A DNA stretch of 64,000 nt from Tipula vernalis (taxonomy: Eukaryota > Arthropoda > Insecta > Diptera > Tipulidae): positions 50,840,333 to 50,904,332 of the forward strand of contig OY282560.1 in assembly GCA_958295665.1 (NCBI GenBank). Direction: 5' to 3'. The translations under genes and the position numbers were made by a program. The notes under the pieces are model-generated. The model saw only the letters and a program-made list of their open reading frames with translations, searched no databases and was not told the origin of the DNA. Shown here piece by piece: positions 47,761 through 59,279 of this stretch. Within the stretch, counting starts at the first letter, position 1, and the number at the start of each line of letters is the position of its first letter.

Positions 47761-49255
47761 GTAAGAATTTTTAGTAGATTTATGGTTTGGAAACATTATG
47801 ATATTTTATTGCAGCCACACCTCTCAACTTCGGTATTTTGTAACCTTAATAAATTGTACGGATTTGAAACAAGATAACTAGGGCAACTGATCAACACTAA
47901 TAGATCTAGAGTTAAACAATTGATACCAGCACACAAGGTGAACAGAGTCTTAGTTCTTAGTCGCAATGAAGATACTTAGATATGGGTTCTTTTTACAAGG
48001 TGCATACATCATTCATTTCTGATGAAAAAATATATACCACGAAGTTATCTAAACGTAATCAAAATGGTTCACAGGACAAAAACAATTTTGGGATATCATA
48101 GTGTTCGATACAAAACGCATCACGATAAAATAATTGCGTACCTAAATCCAGTAACCAATTCTCGAACCCTTTTAAGAAATATTTGGATGCACTGTAAAAT
48201 TAGATGGACAGAGGTGTATTACCAGTCTGTCCCACCAGAGAGAGTGAGCCAGCAGACCATTTGGACTGATCTGCAGATTTGTAAAAACTGTTTCTGAGTC
48301 CATATAACAATATAAAGGAATAGCATGCAACTTCATGGATTCTATGATAGATTTAGTTAAGACGAAACGTTATAAAATTATAATAAAATTTACATCTACC
48401 CTTAAAAATGATATACCAGTAAAATAAGTACAGTTCGACATTTTGCAGTAACATTCGAAGCTGGATCCTCCACCCGAAATTCTGCTTGCTCGTCATCTGC
48501 TAGACGGTGTAAGATTTTAAATGCAACGAAAGAGGTGGTCGCGGTTCATTTTTTTAATGTCAGCCGTTAAAACGTACAGATAAAGCCTGAACTACAACAG
48601 ACTGATAAATATGTCGTCTTGAATTTTGGATCACCAGTACAAAATATTATTGAGGGGTATGTCAGTGGAGATCTTAAAAGACATGTCAAAAACTTAACTA
48701 TGCACTAAACGTTTTCATTACGTAATGGTGTGGTCGCAATTGCTCATACTCATTGATATGTTTTTAGCCCCTTTTCCAAATTGAGAAAACATTCCTTGGC
48801 GTTTCCCATAGATTATTCTAAGCCGATGCATTCTTCGAAAATGGCAACCGAATGACGTATGATCTAGCCGCATTGTTTATACTCGTGAGGTCACTAATAA
48901 TCCAGCCAAGGCTAGTCTCCTATAATATTGGCAAATTTTCACCGAACTCAATTCGGCCGCAAAAGAAAAGAAGGATCAGCCATTTAATTTAAACATTCAA
49001 TTAAATGCCGAAATTTCTAAAATGTTTTAAATTGTCAAGACGGGACGATATTTTATAATAATAAAACAAATTGCTTTTTATGTTGTTGAGGTAGCCCCAA
49101 TTCGTCCAATATTGGTGTTGGGCTTTCATTGGCGAAGATTCAAAGTTTGAACAAAGTATTTCTTCGCAAAATTAGCTGTTGCTCCGTTTTATAAAACATT
49201 GACTAATACGACTGCTTTTGTGGTTCACTTAATTCGATAAATTGGAAGAATTGGT
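47761..49255. other. Unassigned stretch
   Basis: The 91-codon frame at 48022-48297 has no known motif. Nothing else was recognised. Confidence 0.45.
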
Positions 49256-49375
49256 GGTTTTCGAAGTGGTGTCTCTCTATTGGTCTGTCTGTCTCTTTAT
49301 CTATCGGTCTTTATGTCAGTTTATCTGTCGGTCCTTCTGTCTCTCTATCCGTTTGTGACCGTTCTACAGCCCATT
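49256..49375. repeat. CTGTCTG-rich segment 2
   Basis: Second copy of the segment at 47150-47262; ends GTTCTACAGCCC. Confidence 0.6.
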
Positions 49376-51594
49376 CATCGCTCCCACTTCCAACTGCATT
49401 AACGTCCTGTTTCAACTACATTAAGGGCGGGTAAAAATTTGTTCTAGACAAAAGTTGTTAGTTTCTCGCCTAAAGAAGCCGTCTAAAAAGTACAGGACAT
49501 TTCAAGGTCAATAAAATTATTCAGAAAAAAAAAACTAAAAGGAATTAACATTTCTTAGTACTTTAAAGGGAGTAGCACAACACGGGATAAGGTTGCTACT
49601 GTATAGTGTCACCACTTAGCTTGACCCACATAAGTAATTGGCAAATTCAGCTTTGTAGCCAAAATGGATGTTTATTTTTGGTTTGCTTTTGGCTGAATTG
49701 ATTAATTTGTGAATCAAGTTAAGTGGTCCCGCCGTACAGTAGCAAACCATTCCTGTAGTGTTTTCAAAATTTTGGGTAGTATTAATGCTTGCACAAAAAC
49801 TCGGCAAGTGTTTGGCAGGACGCAAGACGCGAAGCCCAGTTCTTAACACACATCATTCATCATTCATTGAATAATCAAGAAATAATGAGTCAATATTACA
49901 TGAAATCGTCATAATTAGTGGCTTCAGTGAATTTACAATGAACTATGTGTAAGTAATTGGTGAATGATAATTGAATATTGAATGAATATTGAGTGAGTAA
50001 TGGCTCAATAATGAGAGGTTTAGTATGTGAGTAACAAGTGAATAGTGATTGATTAATGACTGGATAATGGTGAATGCCTATAAAATTATTTAATTAAGAA
50101 ATTTTAAAATTTTAATCATCTCAATTTCTGTTCTTGTAAGATTTTTTAAGGAATATATACTTTTTAGATCTGTATCCATTCGATTATGGTGTCCTTGAGG
50201 TGTCCTTGACTCAGATGTGGAGTAGCTACATCCTCGTTTAGTGAAACATTGGTATCTGTGTTTGTGCTTGGCGATAGTGGATTAAATAAGTCCGAGATCG
50301 ATTTTTGGAATCCGAATATATAATTAACCAAACATTTAAGTTAAGTTTTACAATTTATGTCTATGATAAGATCTATACGAGGCTATTTACCTTCAACTCA
50401 AAAACTGCAACAATAACATATCAGCGCATAACAAAAAAAAAAAAATGTCCTACATTTTCAGCACCACTACACTCCCATATTACAATGAAAAATGAATGAA
50501 AACTAAAATGAGTTAACTGTACATTGCATTTTCTTCTGCATCTAAATGACGTAAATACAACGAATCCGACCCTCTTTTGTATTATATGGAAGAGAAAAAA
50601 AAAACGAAAGAACGCAAAATGGAAATAGAGAAAATCGCATACAAGTTTATTGTACATAAAAGCTCATACATCATGTACATTGAACTTTTGACCTCATCTC
50701 TATTTAAGAATATTTTGAATATGTGTGTAGTAGTAGTGTGTGTATGTGATTTTTATAAAAGCTCGAGCGACAGTATAACAAAACTAGTAATGCAGCTAAA
50801 ATTGGGGTGTGATAGTGAAAATGGTGCAATCGAAAATAATTTTACCAACTTTGTCAAACTTAATTATTATTTTTAACTTTTTTTTAAAACACTTTAGCGA
50901 AACATCTTATTCTTATTTATTTTGGGAAAATTACAATATTCGCGTGGGTTTGTTTTTGTACTAAGAGTTTATTCATGATACTGCTCCAAATTAATATTCG
51001 TTTATTTAAGAATTTTTGCTAGGAAATATAGCAGATGGTAAAAGACTTTAAATGTTTCTTGTGTATTTTTATTGCGATGCTTTCATTATGCTGCATAAGA
51101 TGTTGGAGGTACCGCAATTCTGAGTCAGCAATTTTACATTTTTATTGCAAAAATTAGCGGCGGTTGTTGTTCACTTCAGTGAAAGGTCATATAAATTATA
51201 GAGTTTTTCTTAGTAATATTGCAATGATTGATTAATGAAACGAAATTCGGCCATCTTACAACAGTGAAAAAATTACAACACTGCAAACAAATTTATACAA
51301 AACGTATATACAAAACGGGGGCAAATGCTTGTAATTTTTTGTCATCTGAACATCCACAGCGTAAATTGAGTGAAATCCATGCTATTGCTGTTCTTAGTAA
51401 AAATCGGACAAACACTCTTATGAGATTCTGGAAAAATTGAGGAAGGAGTCTGTTTGTATATCAATCTTCAACTATTATTAGTTAAACTAGAATTTTCAGG
51501 TTAAGAAATATTTCAGATATTTCCTGATGATATACTATCTAGTTATTGTTCAACTACATAGCGGAAAATGGTTCCCTCCTAGATGTTTACTACA
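49376..51594. other. Gene-poor stretch with a GAATA-rich tract
   Basis: At about 49850-50085 the sequence is a degenerate TGAATA/GAGTAA-type low-complexity tract. The rest shows no gene. Confidence 0.45.
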
Positions 51595-53410
51595 TCATGT
51601 AGTTCTGCTAGGAAGACGGTAGCATTGGAGCCCAAGGACCTCGAAAGGGTTGTCCCACTCCCGTATATTCCTACTCCTGCCCCGTATTCCGTTTGATTTT
51701 ACTCTTACGAGTTGCTGGGAATTGCAATTCGCCTGTAGGTCACCCAGCCTTACTACAGGAAGGCTAAATAAAACTGGAGGGTGCCTGGTATCCAGAGTCC
51801 GCATATTTTTTACTGATTAACCTATCAGCCATTCATCCATCGGCATATGCTGTTCCACCTTAGATTAGGGTTTTTTATCAAGGTTTTCTCCTTTAGCGCC
51901 GTACTTTAGCCTGTGCCAAACGGCCTTAGTTACCAGTGGTTGCCACGAGGAGGCAGTTTACGTACACTTGCGAATTGTGAACAGGTTACCTCTTACACAA
52001 TTGTACCCATCACGCAGCTGCCTAATGGCAAGACCAGAACAGCTCACGTGATGCGCACCCTACTGGAAGGTTACGGAGCTAAACCCTTGGCTACTAAGAA
52101 GAGCAATAGTCCTCCTTGAGAACCATCTTTTACGACTCTGATAAATACTGACTCGTCACCTAATCTGACTGTGATCTTATGATGTTCCAGTTCAATGTCC
52201 ACAAAAGCACAAAGGGTAATTCCTTTATTTGCCACCGCTCTTTCAGTCCGCGTGAGAGCCATCACAGTGGATTAACCAGTTTGAAAAGGAAATTGGTTCC
52301 GATGCATTGGATTTTTTACAAGGATCTCACTTCATATTTAATAATAAAGGATTTTTTCCATTGTCTTCAATAGAAACGATGTGAGACTAATTGGCCGATA
52401 TGCCATGGGCTGAGTATCCGGACGTTAAAAAAATAACTTGCCCGAAGCATCTAGATCGAACTAGGAGTATTTCCTAAATACCTTTTTGAAGTAAAGCCGA
52501 AAAGATGTCATCCCCTCCAGCAGATTTAAAAGGTTTCAAAGGGTCTACTTACCTTACTATGTGTGAAATTTTCCCCAGATAGACTTCAGATCCTATTGTG
52601 CGGTGCATATGCTACCTCACTTTTAAGGTTCTGTGGGTCCTCTGCGGCTCTTGCCACTATTGAATCCGGAAAGTGGGTATCGAATAGTACCTCTAAGGTT
52701 TCTTTCCAGTTTTTAGTAAATCTTCCATTTTGCATCTGCAGAAGTCCTAAACGATTTGACTGATCCCCGGAAAGGACTCTCTGGAGATGAGCTGCAGAGG
52801 ACAGTTCATCGATTCCCTCACAGAAATTTCTCCAGGTAGCGCTTTTCGAGATTATTTCATCAAGACCATCCTTTACTCGCTCCATTCACCAGTGCGATGA
52901 GCCTTCCACTAAAGGACCTTGTTAGTGGAACTTCTTCGCTTAACCGGGCAGCTGTTCTGGTAAGCCAAGTGTATAGAATTACGCAGCTGGTTTTAACAGA
53001 ACTCCAATCCCTCTGGATACTCTATGTTCCCCACAATCTAGGCTCGAGGCAGGTGCCTCGCTTCAGCCAAGATGAGCTGTGCAACTTTCTGTCACTATCA
53101 GCCATCCAAGCCGAAGACTGTCAAGGAACTTTAGTTTTAGCTCCTTGGCCTACTGCTCCAGCACCTTTTCCTTCAGTTGCCCTTCTGGATAGCTTTAAGT
53201 TCCTCTTCAGTAAGGACAAGCTCAAGAAAATCAGAGGAAAAGATACCAATGATCTCTGACTCTGCAACCTGCCTGATGGCAACCCCAGACCGGTCTATAG
53301 AACCTGAGACCACCGCGATAGATTCCTCCCTCCTCTTGGACTTTTAAAGTGCTGGTGGAGTACCGCCATCCGAGTGGATTCTCACGCAAGGTTTTGAAGA
53401 ACTTTCAGTC
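51595..53410 (-). pseudogene. R1/LOA-type LINE: endonuclease-RT linker and RT fragments
   Basis: A non-LTR element read right to left. Near 52930 the residues NSCPVKRR and TNKV-then-W correspond to the NCPLR...PWWN segment after the endonuclease. The frame 52885-52586 reads SATWRNFCEGIDELSSAAHL and GDQSNRLGLLQMQNGRFT, the linker before RT. RT itself shows TERAVANKGITLCAFVDIE at 52240-52190 (first catalytic Asp in FVDIE), then jumps to RLGDESVFIRVVKDGSQGG (equivalent of GxPQGGVLSP) near 52120. About 45 residues in between are missing. Downstream to 51595 the frame is too worn to assign. Sequence from 53215 to 53410 may be ORF1 remains. Confidence 0.8.
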
Positions 53411-53647
53411 TGCTAATAGAGAAACCCATAGTAAAGACACGTCTGTACTCGATGACAATAAACTATCGATTTTAGCGATGATGGATTTTAGTAAAGTTGT
53501 GATTCAATTAAGTGTACTGTTATTCAAGAAAAATTAGCTAGACAGTTCAAATTTCTCAAAATAGATTGTTGCTTGATTTGTTCGTATTTAGCTCAACGTT
53601 CTCAATGTTGAACGTTCTCAATATCTACAATGTTGAACTTGCTGCAT

Positions 53648-53900
53648 CTATATATAAACAATTTGTTGGTTGATATCTGCGTTGGTGAACCTTCTATTAC
53701 TAAATTGGCAGCAAAATGCTATTGAAAATGTTTGTATATTTTGTATTAGCTTATCAGCGTGTTCTTTAAATCTTACTGTGAAAGCTCTACCCGTTTGTCC
53801 GATATAGATTTTCTCACAATCATTGCTTGAAGATGGCAAAATGGTGCTCTCATATATTTTTGGGGCCCGTAATCCGCACGTTATTTCATAAATTTGGTTT
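53648..53900 (-). pseudogene. Penelope-like element GIY-YIG endonuclease fragment 2
   Basis: Reads SSSNDCEKIYIGQTGRAFTV then RFKEHADKLIQN. This is a clear GIY-YIG start with intact YIG, the catalytic Arg context (RFKEH) and the Cys expected before it. It diverges after about 60 codons. No reverse transcriptase lies upstream on the minus strand. It differs from the fragment at 19755-20056 and so represents another Penelope family. Confidence 0.82.
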
Positions 53901-54469
53901 AACCAGCAGAAATTCTGTTAACTGATGTTGGTTCATAATTATGTGACCAAACTTGAAACTGTCTTGTATATAACAACTTGTGTGTGTTCGGCTGCAATTA
54001 GATATGTCTACCTTGTTTAATTTGTATTGTATAATACTCTTAGGATCGAAAACATTTATTCACACGAAGGTTAAATTCTTCCAGGTTAGGTTTGGGGTTG
54101 TCTTTGGTGGAAGTAATGCCTCAAGAATTAGAAGCGGCGCGCCGATTTGTAATCGTAAACTCACTTTTCCTGACACCTGCTGCCGAAATGCCTAACCCTA
54201 ACACTAAAATTCATGTATCTGTTAGTTTCATGAAGAAGATCATTCATAGATGAAGCTTGGGAAAGGAAGACTGCTCAATACGGAGAAACCTTGCCATAAT
54301 TGGTGAAGCTTGTGAAGTACATAGGATGCTTTACAGAACTAAGCAACTGCACAATTTTGCAACGTTGCACTCAAAAATTTAGTTACACTTACGCAACCTG
54401 CCCAAAAATATCAAAATGTTGAACACCCCTTTGATATTTTTCGCCTTTTTAAACAGGTTTGATAAACTA
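53901..54469. other. Unassigned stretch
   Basis: No gene recognised; a short frame at 53980-54195 has no known motif. Confidence 0.45.
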
Positions 54470-54610
54470 AATGCATTCGTGAACTCAACCGCAATTTAAT
54501 TCCAACTGAACCATAACCCAACCTGAACCCAGCCTCAACTCGAAGTCTCAACCACTAAATAAATTCCCCAAAGGAATTGCTCATTCAACCCGAACCCTAC
54601 CCTAAGGGCT
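54470..54610. repeat. AACTCAACC-type tract, relative of the 15.3-16.9 kb satellite
   Basis: Worn words such as AACTCAACCGCAATTTAATTCC and CAACCTGAACCCAGCC resemble the satellite unit at 15305-16912. A reverse-complement version (GGTTGAGTTGAGG) lies at about 55183-55195. Confidence 0.45.
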
Positions 54611-54619
54611 ACGAAACTC

Positions 54620-54830
54620 GACCTCATCCATCATACTCCGCAGATATATCACCCTCGTCAAAGAGAAACACTTTCATAATAAGACCTCTGCCGTAGATGC
54701 CTTTAACTAATTCATCGCCTTCAGAAACCAGAATTTCTACTCGACTAGGATCAACAAGCTTGTTTCTCGTCGCGGTGTGTTGAAGTAGATGATGTTTACT
54801 TCGATTAAAAATGTTCCATATCAGCTGAAC
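54620..54830 (-). pseudogene. Possible BEL/Pao integrase C-terminal part
   Basis: Minus frame: LVDPSRVEILVSEGDELVKG, then IYGRGLIMKVFLFDEGD. The DP...KG..RGxxxxVF...DG pattern is like the BEL/Pao C-terminal domain. It lies downstream of the integrase at 55233-55875 on the same strand. Similarity is limited, so the call is tentative. Confidence 0.35.
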
Positions 54831-54856
54831 CCTTAAAAGTTTGCGATCGACAAGTG

Positions 54857-54900
54857 GTTTTGGGTCAATTTCTATGTTAGGTAGCTCAACGTCTTGTTGC
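54857..54900 (+). repeat. Dispersed repeat segment shared with 16930-16975
   Basis: TTTTGGGTCAATTTCTATGT and the following TAGGTAGC word match the segment just past the 148-bp satellite. Confidence 0.45.
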
Positions 54901-54906
54901 CAATTC

Positions 54907-54962
54907 TTAGCAGGATTTAAATAACTTATACCTTGTGGTATAAGTTATTTAAATCCTGCTAA
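54907..54962. repeat. Perfect 26-bp hairpin with TTGT loop
   Basis: Arms 54907-54932 and 54937-54962 are exact reverse complements (left arm begins TTAGCAGGATTTAAATAACT), separated by four bases. No mismatch, which is unusual for otherwise decayed surroundings. Confidence 0.95.
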
Positions 54963-55232
54963 AATTTAGTATTTCGAGGGCGGCTTGTCCTATTTAAAAT
55001 TTGGTTTACCAGAGAATTAAAAAGCTTTTACAAAAATCGAAATAATACCACGCAATTACTAAAATGTGGTATTACCATGTGCTTTTGGATCCATTTTTGT
55101 ACATACAGCGAAAATGGGTTTTGAGTATTGCTCCTCAAACTGAACTTTGTTTGGGATTTAGTTAGGTATTGAGCTGAAGGTTGAGTTGAGGAGGGGTTCT
55201 GTTACTGTTTTTTAGGGCTGTGTTCATTACAG

Positions 55233-55875
55233 ACAAGTTACACAATACCGGCCAGCTTCTTTCTGTTCGTCACAAAATATGAAATGTGCTGGCGTGAGGG
55301 CAACACAAGAGAAATCATCAGCTGACATTGGACACAGAGGGCGTGATTTTAAAATTACTTCTATTTGACAAACAAGCGTAAATAACTCTTCCATTGGGAG
55401 ATATGTTTCACCGGCTTCGATGTTTCTTTACAGATTTCATGGCTGTTTTCCACAATCCGCCGAAATAAGGAGTAGCTGGAGGATTGAAATGCCAAGTTTT
55501 GGTACCGCTAACTCCAAATGTAACGCCTTTATGGAAAAACAGACGAAAATGGATATGTAGCTTTTAGTTAATTATGCGCCTCTACCCTTCTTTGTTGCCA
55601 TCATGATCGGACCAGCATAGTCAATTCCAACATTTTTATAAGTACAATCTGAATTGGTTAGGTGACCTCCTAATCTTATTAAGGCCGTTTTCATCAATAA
55701 ATGGGCATAGTTTTCTTAGTTTGCTGCAGCTAGTTACAGGACATTGATTTTTGATTTTCTTTAAATCGTCATCGAAGTCGCGTCCTTGTTCCCATTTTAT
55801 ACATAACTGCCGTGACCTTTCAAGTTCTTTAGCTGTTAGGAATGTGTAGTTTATGCGGTCTCGCCCTTTTGATAT
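55233..55875 (-). pseudogene. BEL/Pao element A integrase, core deleted
   Basis: From 55860 down: FLTAKELERSRQLCIKWEQG, SKLRKLCPFIDENGL (BEL/Pao linker), NVGIDYAGPI (first catalytic Asp, near 55630), KSYISIFVC and HLE. The next residues are already in the late core: TWHFNPPATPYFGGLWKTAM (near 55460), then LVCQIEVILKSRPLCPMS and LTPAHF near 55280. About 55 residues that should hold the second catalytic Asp (SDNGTNF) are deleted between HLE and WHFNPP. Several frame shifts. Confidence 0.88.
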
Positions 55876-56049
55876 ACTTATTATGTATAAATCGATTCGC
55901 GTATCCCAGGATTCTCGTTATTTCCGTGTGGCTTGAAAAGTTATTTATGAAATAGTTGTAAATGTTACTTCAATTTACAGAATCCTAAGTTGTAAAACCA
56001 ATTTGAAGTAGCTGTGTGATTTTGCTTCGAACTTCTTCAGTAGTAGTTG
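55876..56049. other. Worn BEL/Pao linker
   Basis: Between RNase H and integrase of element A; no clear motif. Confidence 0.4.
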
Positions 56050-57347
56050 TTGGTTGCAAGTGTAGCCACTTCGGTCTTTGCTACCTATATTCAACGAGTA
56101 ATCTCGACGGTGAGATGCCCCTGGTGGCAAAATCTGCAGGATTTCCAGCTGATTTAACATGGTTCCGTCTGTCACGAGGTACTAACGATAAAATCTCCGA
56201 CGTCCTGTTGCCGAGAAATGTTTTCCATTTCCTTGGATGATTGCTTAACTATCCTAAAATTATTGTCGAATCTGTCCAAGTAAATAATTCATAATTAGTG
56301 TAACCCATGGATTTTGGCATTCCAATCCGGGGAGAGATACTTGCAAATGACTGCTGAATAAGCTTGTTCACTGGTGCCCGCAAAACCAAAAAATTCTATT
56401 AATCCAGCATGAGGTACGTGGAACGTGGGATTCTTAAATTCTCAAACACGATGATGTCATTTCAAAATTTATTCGTCCCATGAAAGATTTTGCAATCATA
56501 TTTTTTGCAGCAACATTTTGGATATTATGATTGAATGAACTAACCATTCCAGTGGATCAAAAATGCGAGATATTTCCTGGTTATATGTTCACTTTAAAAC
56601 TAAAACTATCTGCAACTGGATTCTACTGTATCCCCAAAAATTTTGAGAACATCTGGATCTGATTAAGCGATTTCTACCTCTCCGTCAAAAGGTCATCCAT
56701 ATAAAAATCGTTGGTGATCATTTTTTGCTATTTTTGGTTCGGTATCTCGTACATCATACCCAAGCTGATTCAAACATCTCATGGCTAAATAAGGTGCTGA
56801 AGCAGTCCCGTAAGTGACTGTAGTTAGGTCATAATGTCGAATATTTTCATTTTTATGTTCACGCCACACAATTCGCTGATACTTTCTATCTTCGTTGGCT
56901 ACAAAAATCTGGTTGGTACCTGGTCTATACCTTGGTTGTTGAACTGCTCTTCTTTATCACGGCATGATGTGGCAAATAAAAACCATATGAATTTACAATT
57001 TCCGGTTTAACCATTTCCATACGTCCTAAATTTTCGTATTTAAGTTTTGGTTGGACAAAAATCGTCTCTCCACAGTCATTAACAGCTTAATTGTACAATT
57101 CTCCGACTCTCTCATCACTGCGCCCTGTATCTTCATAGGTAATTTTACTATCAATCGTCCATCACTATCTCTAGTAACATTGTTCTGGAAATGGCGCTCA
57201 ATCTCTAGCTCTTCATTGGATTGTATTGTTTCTCCTTTAATTTCTTCTAGTTCCGAAAATTTTTTGAGCACTATATCTGTATATGTTTGGAGCCCATTGC
57301 CTCATATACCGCTTCCAGCAAGGATGCACCCAAATAAGGTGTTTTGT
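56050..57347 (-). pseudogene. BEL/Pao element A reverse transcriptase and RNase H
   Basis: From high to low coordinates: LKKFSELEEIKGE then ERHFQNNVTRDSDGRLIVKL (57271-57100), the BEL/Pao RT start; YGTASAPYLAMRCLNQL near 56800; a degenerate catalytic box near 56700, where the Asp-Asp codons are not in frame; the RNase H part (TWTDSTIILG near 56270, HPRKWKTFLGNRTSEIL near 56220); and NPADFATRGISPS near 56120. The order and motifs are diagnostic for BEL/Pao. Many frameshifts and stops. Confidence 0.9.
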
Positions 57348-58759
57348 ATACTGTTAAAGTTAGCCGAAAGTTTCCAGTCGAAAGTGAAAAGTCGATAATG
57401 CAGATTGTGTTCGTCCAGCCGGACGTAAAAAAAATGGTAATGTAGATTGTGAAACCCCAGCCGAAAGTAATAAGTCGATAATGCAGATTATGCTATTAAC
57501 ATTCCACCCGAAAATAAAAAATTTTGTAGTTATCAGCCGAAAGTAAATAGGATAGTTTTACGTGTAAAACTTTTCCTAACCTATTCGAAGAAAATATCGG
57601 AAAATCAGAAGAATCCACAAAATTGGAATAAAATCAGCCTCTAGAGTGTATATCTGAAGTTGAATCGTTTTATGTGTTTTGTCAATAGCTATCGAATGAA
57701 AAAATTCAGCTCAAGTTTCCCGTGGGAAACTTCGGAAAATCCGATTTTCCGAAAATTATTAGAAAATTTGTATAAAATCAGCCTCTAGAGTGTTATGTCT
57801 GGAGATGGATTGCATTGATGTGATTTGTCAATAGCTATCGCATGAAAAAAATTCAGTTCAAGTTTTCCGTTTGAAATCTCGGAACATTCAAAAAAGTTTC
57901 CAGCCGAAAGTACGAAATGGATGAATAAAATCAGCCTCTAAAGTGTTATGTCTGGAGATGGATTGCATTGATGAGATTCGCTAATAGCTATCGCAGAAAA
58001 AAACTTCAGTTAAAATTTCCCGTGGGAAATCTCGGCAAATTCGATTTTCCGAAAATTATTAGTAAATTTGTATAAAATCAGCTTCTGGAGTGTTAAGTCT
58101 GGAGATGGATTGCATTGATGTGACTTATCAATAGCTATCGCGGGAAAAAATTCAGTTCAAGTTTCCCAATGGGGATTCTCGGAAAATTCGATTTCCCAAA
58201 AATCATTTGAAAATTTGTATAAAATCAGCCTCTAGAGTGTTATGTCTGGAGATGGATTGCATTGATGTGACTTATCAATAGCTATCGCAGGAAAAAAATT
58301 TAGTTCAAGTTTCCCGTGGGAAATCTCGAAAAATTCGATTTTCCAAAAATTATTAGAAAATTTTTATAAAATCAGCCTCTAAAGTGTTATGTCTGGAGAT
58401 GGATTGCATTGATGAGATTCGCCAATAGGTGTCGCAGGAAAAAACTTCGGTTTAAGTTTCCCGTGGGAAATCTCGGAAAATTCAAAAAAGTTTCCAGCCG
58501 ATGGTAAGAAATGGTTGTGGCTGATTTTATTCAAATTTTCTAAAAATTTTTGGAAAATCGAATTTTCCGAGATTTCCCACGGGAAATTTGAACTGAATTT
58601 TTTTCCTGCGATAACTATTGACAAGTCACATCAATGTAATCCATCTCCAGACATAACACTCTAGAGGCTGATTTATTTTCGGCTGGAATGTCAATAACAT
58701 AATCTGCATTATCGACTTTTCATTTTCGGCTGGAAACTTTCGGCTAACTTTAACAGGTT
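57348..58759. mobile_element. Foldback DNA transposon (MULE-like) with 9-bp target duplication
   Basis: A 1,412-base insert in the BEL/Pao pol, flanked by GTGTTTTGT at 57339-57347 and 58760-58768. Ends are inverted: CTGTTAAAGTTAGCCGAAAG at the left and its complement at the right, with similarity extending about 100 bases and containing TCGATAATGCAGATT. The interior is six copies of a roughly 147-base unit in direct order (57633, 57775, 57928, 58075, 58222 and 58368 mark AAATCAGCCTC), then an inverted copy at 58500-58680. No transposase. A 9-bp duplication fits Mutator-like elements; other foldback families are possible. Confidence 0.85.
57620..58500. repeat. About 147-bp tandem units inside the foldback element
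   Basis: Six direct copies with spacings 142, 153, 147, 147 and 146. Each has TCTGGAGATGGATTGCATTG, CAATAGCTATCGC and a short inner palindrome TTTCCCGTGGGAAA. Confidence 0.88.
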
Positions 58760-58768
58760 GTGTTTTGT

Positions 58769-59230
58769 GCTGTAAAATTAGGAAATTAACTGCGCCCGTG
58801 TTGCAAAATTTTGAAAAATTCGTCTGCTCCTAACAAAATGTCAATTTTTGTGTTAACAATAAACGTTGGGTGCACCAGATTTAAATTTGTGACCTTATTG
58901 AATTCATCGGGATGAGTACTTATTGGTTGAAGATTAATTGGTAATTTTTGTAAGATAAAGCGTCTGTTGAGATAACGTTTTCGTCTCCAGTGAATAGCTT
59001 GGGAGTCGTAATACCTTTTGTCACAATATTAGCACGAGCAGACCACCGGCCGAAGTTTCGACACTACCATTTCATCAATGAACAACGCTTCTGATCCGGT
59101 ATCCATCAGTGCCTTGCATTTATAAAGTTTTCCGAATCCATCTTTTAGATACACCAAAGTTGTAGGTAACATAACTCTTCCGCTTGCTCTCTCTTCACGG
59201 ATAGTATTGATTTCTTCACCTAGGTTCGTA
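58769..59230 (-). pseudogene. BEL/Pao element A protease
   Basis: Reads SGRVMLPTTLVYLKDGFGKL, then KALMDTGSEALFIDEMVV (catalytic DTG near 59100), HPTFIVNTKIDILLGADEFF near 58850. These are the aspartic protease and the start of the following linker. The frame enters the foldback insertion at 58768 and continues on its far side at 57347. Frameshift near 59030. Confidence 0.85.
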
Positions 59231-59279
59231 TTAAAATTTGGAAATTCTTCATTTTTGGCATCTAAATTGGTCTCGCTAA

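Noticed and set aside
48022..48297. 91-codon plus frame as a gene
   Set aside because: No motif, no splice or promoter signals, and location beside duplicated non-coding DNA.
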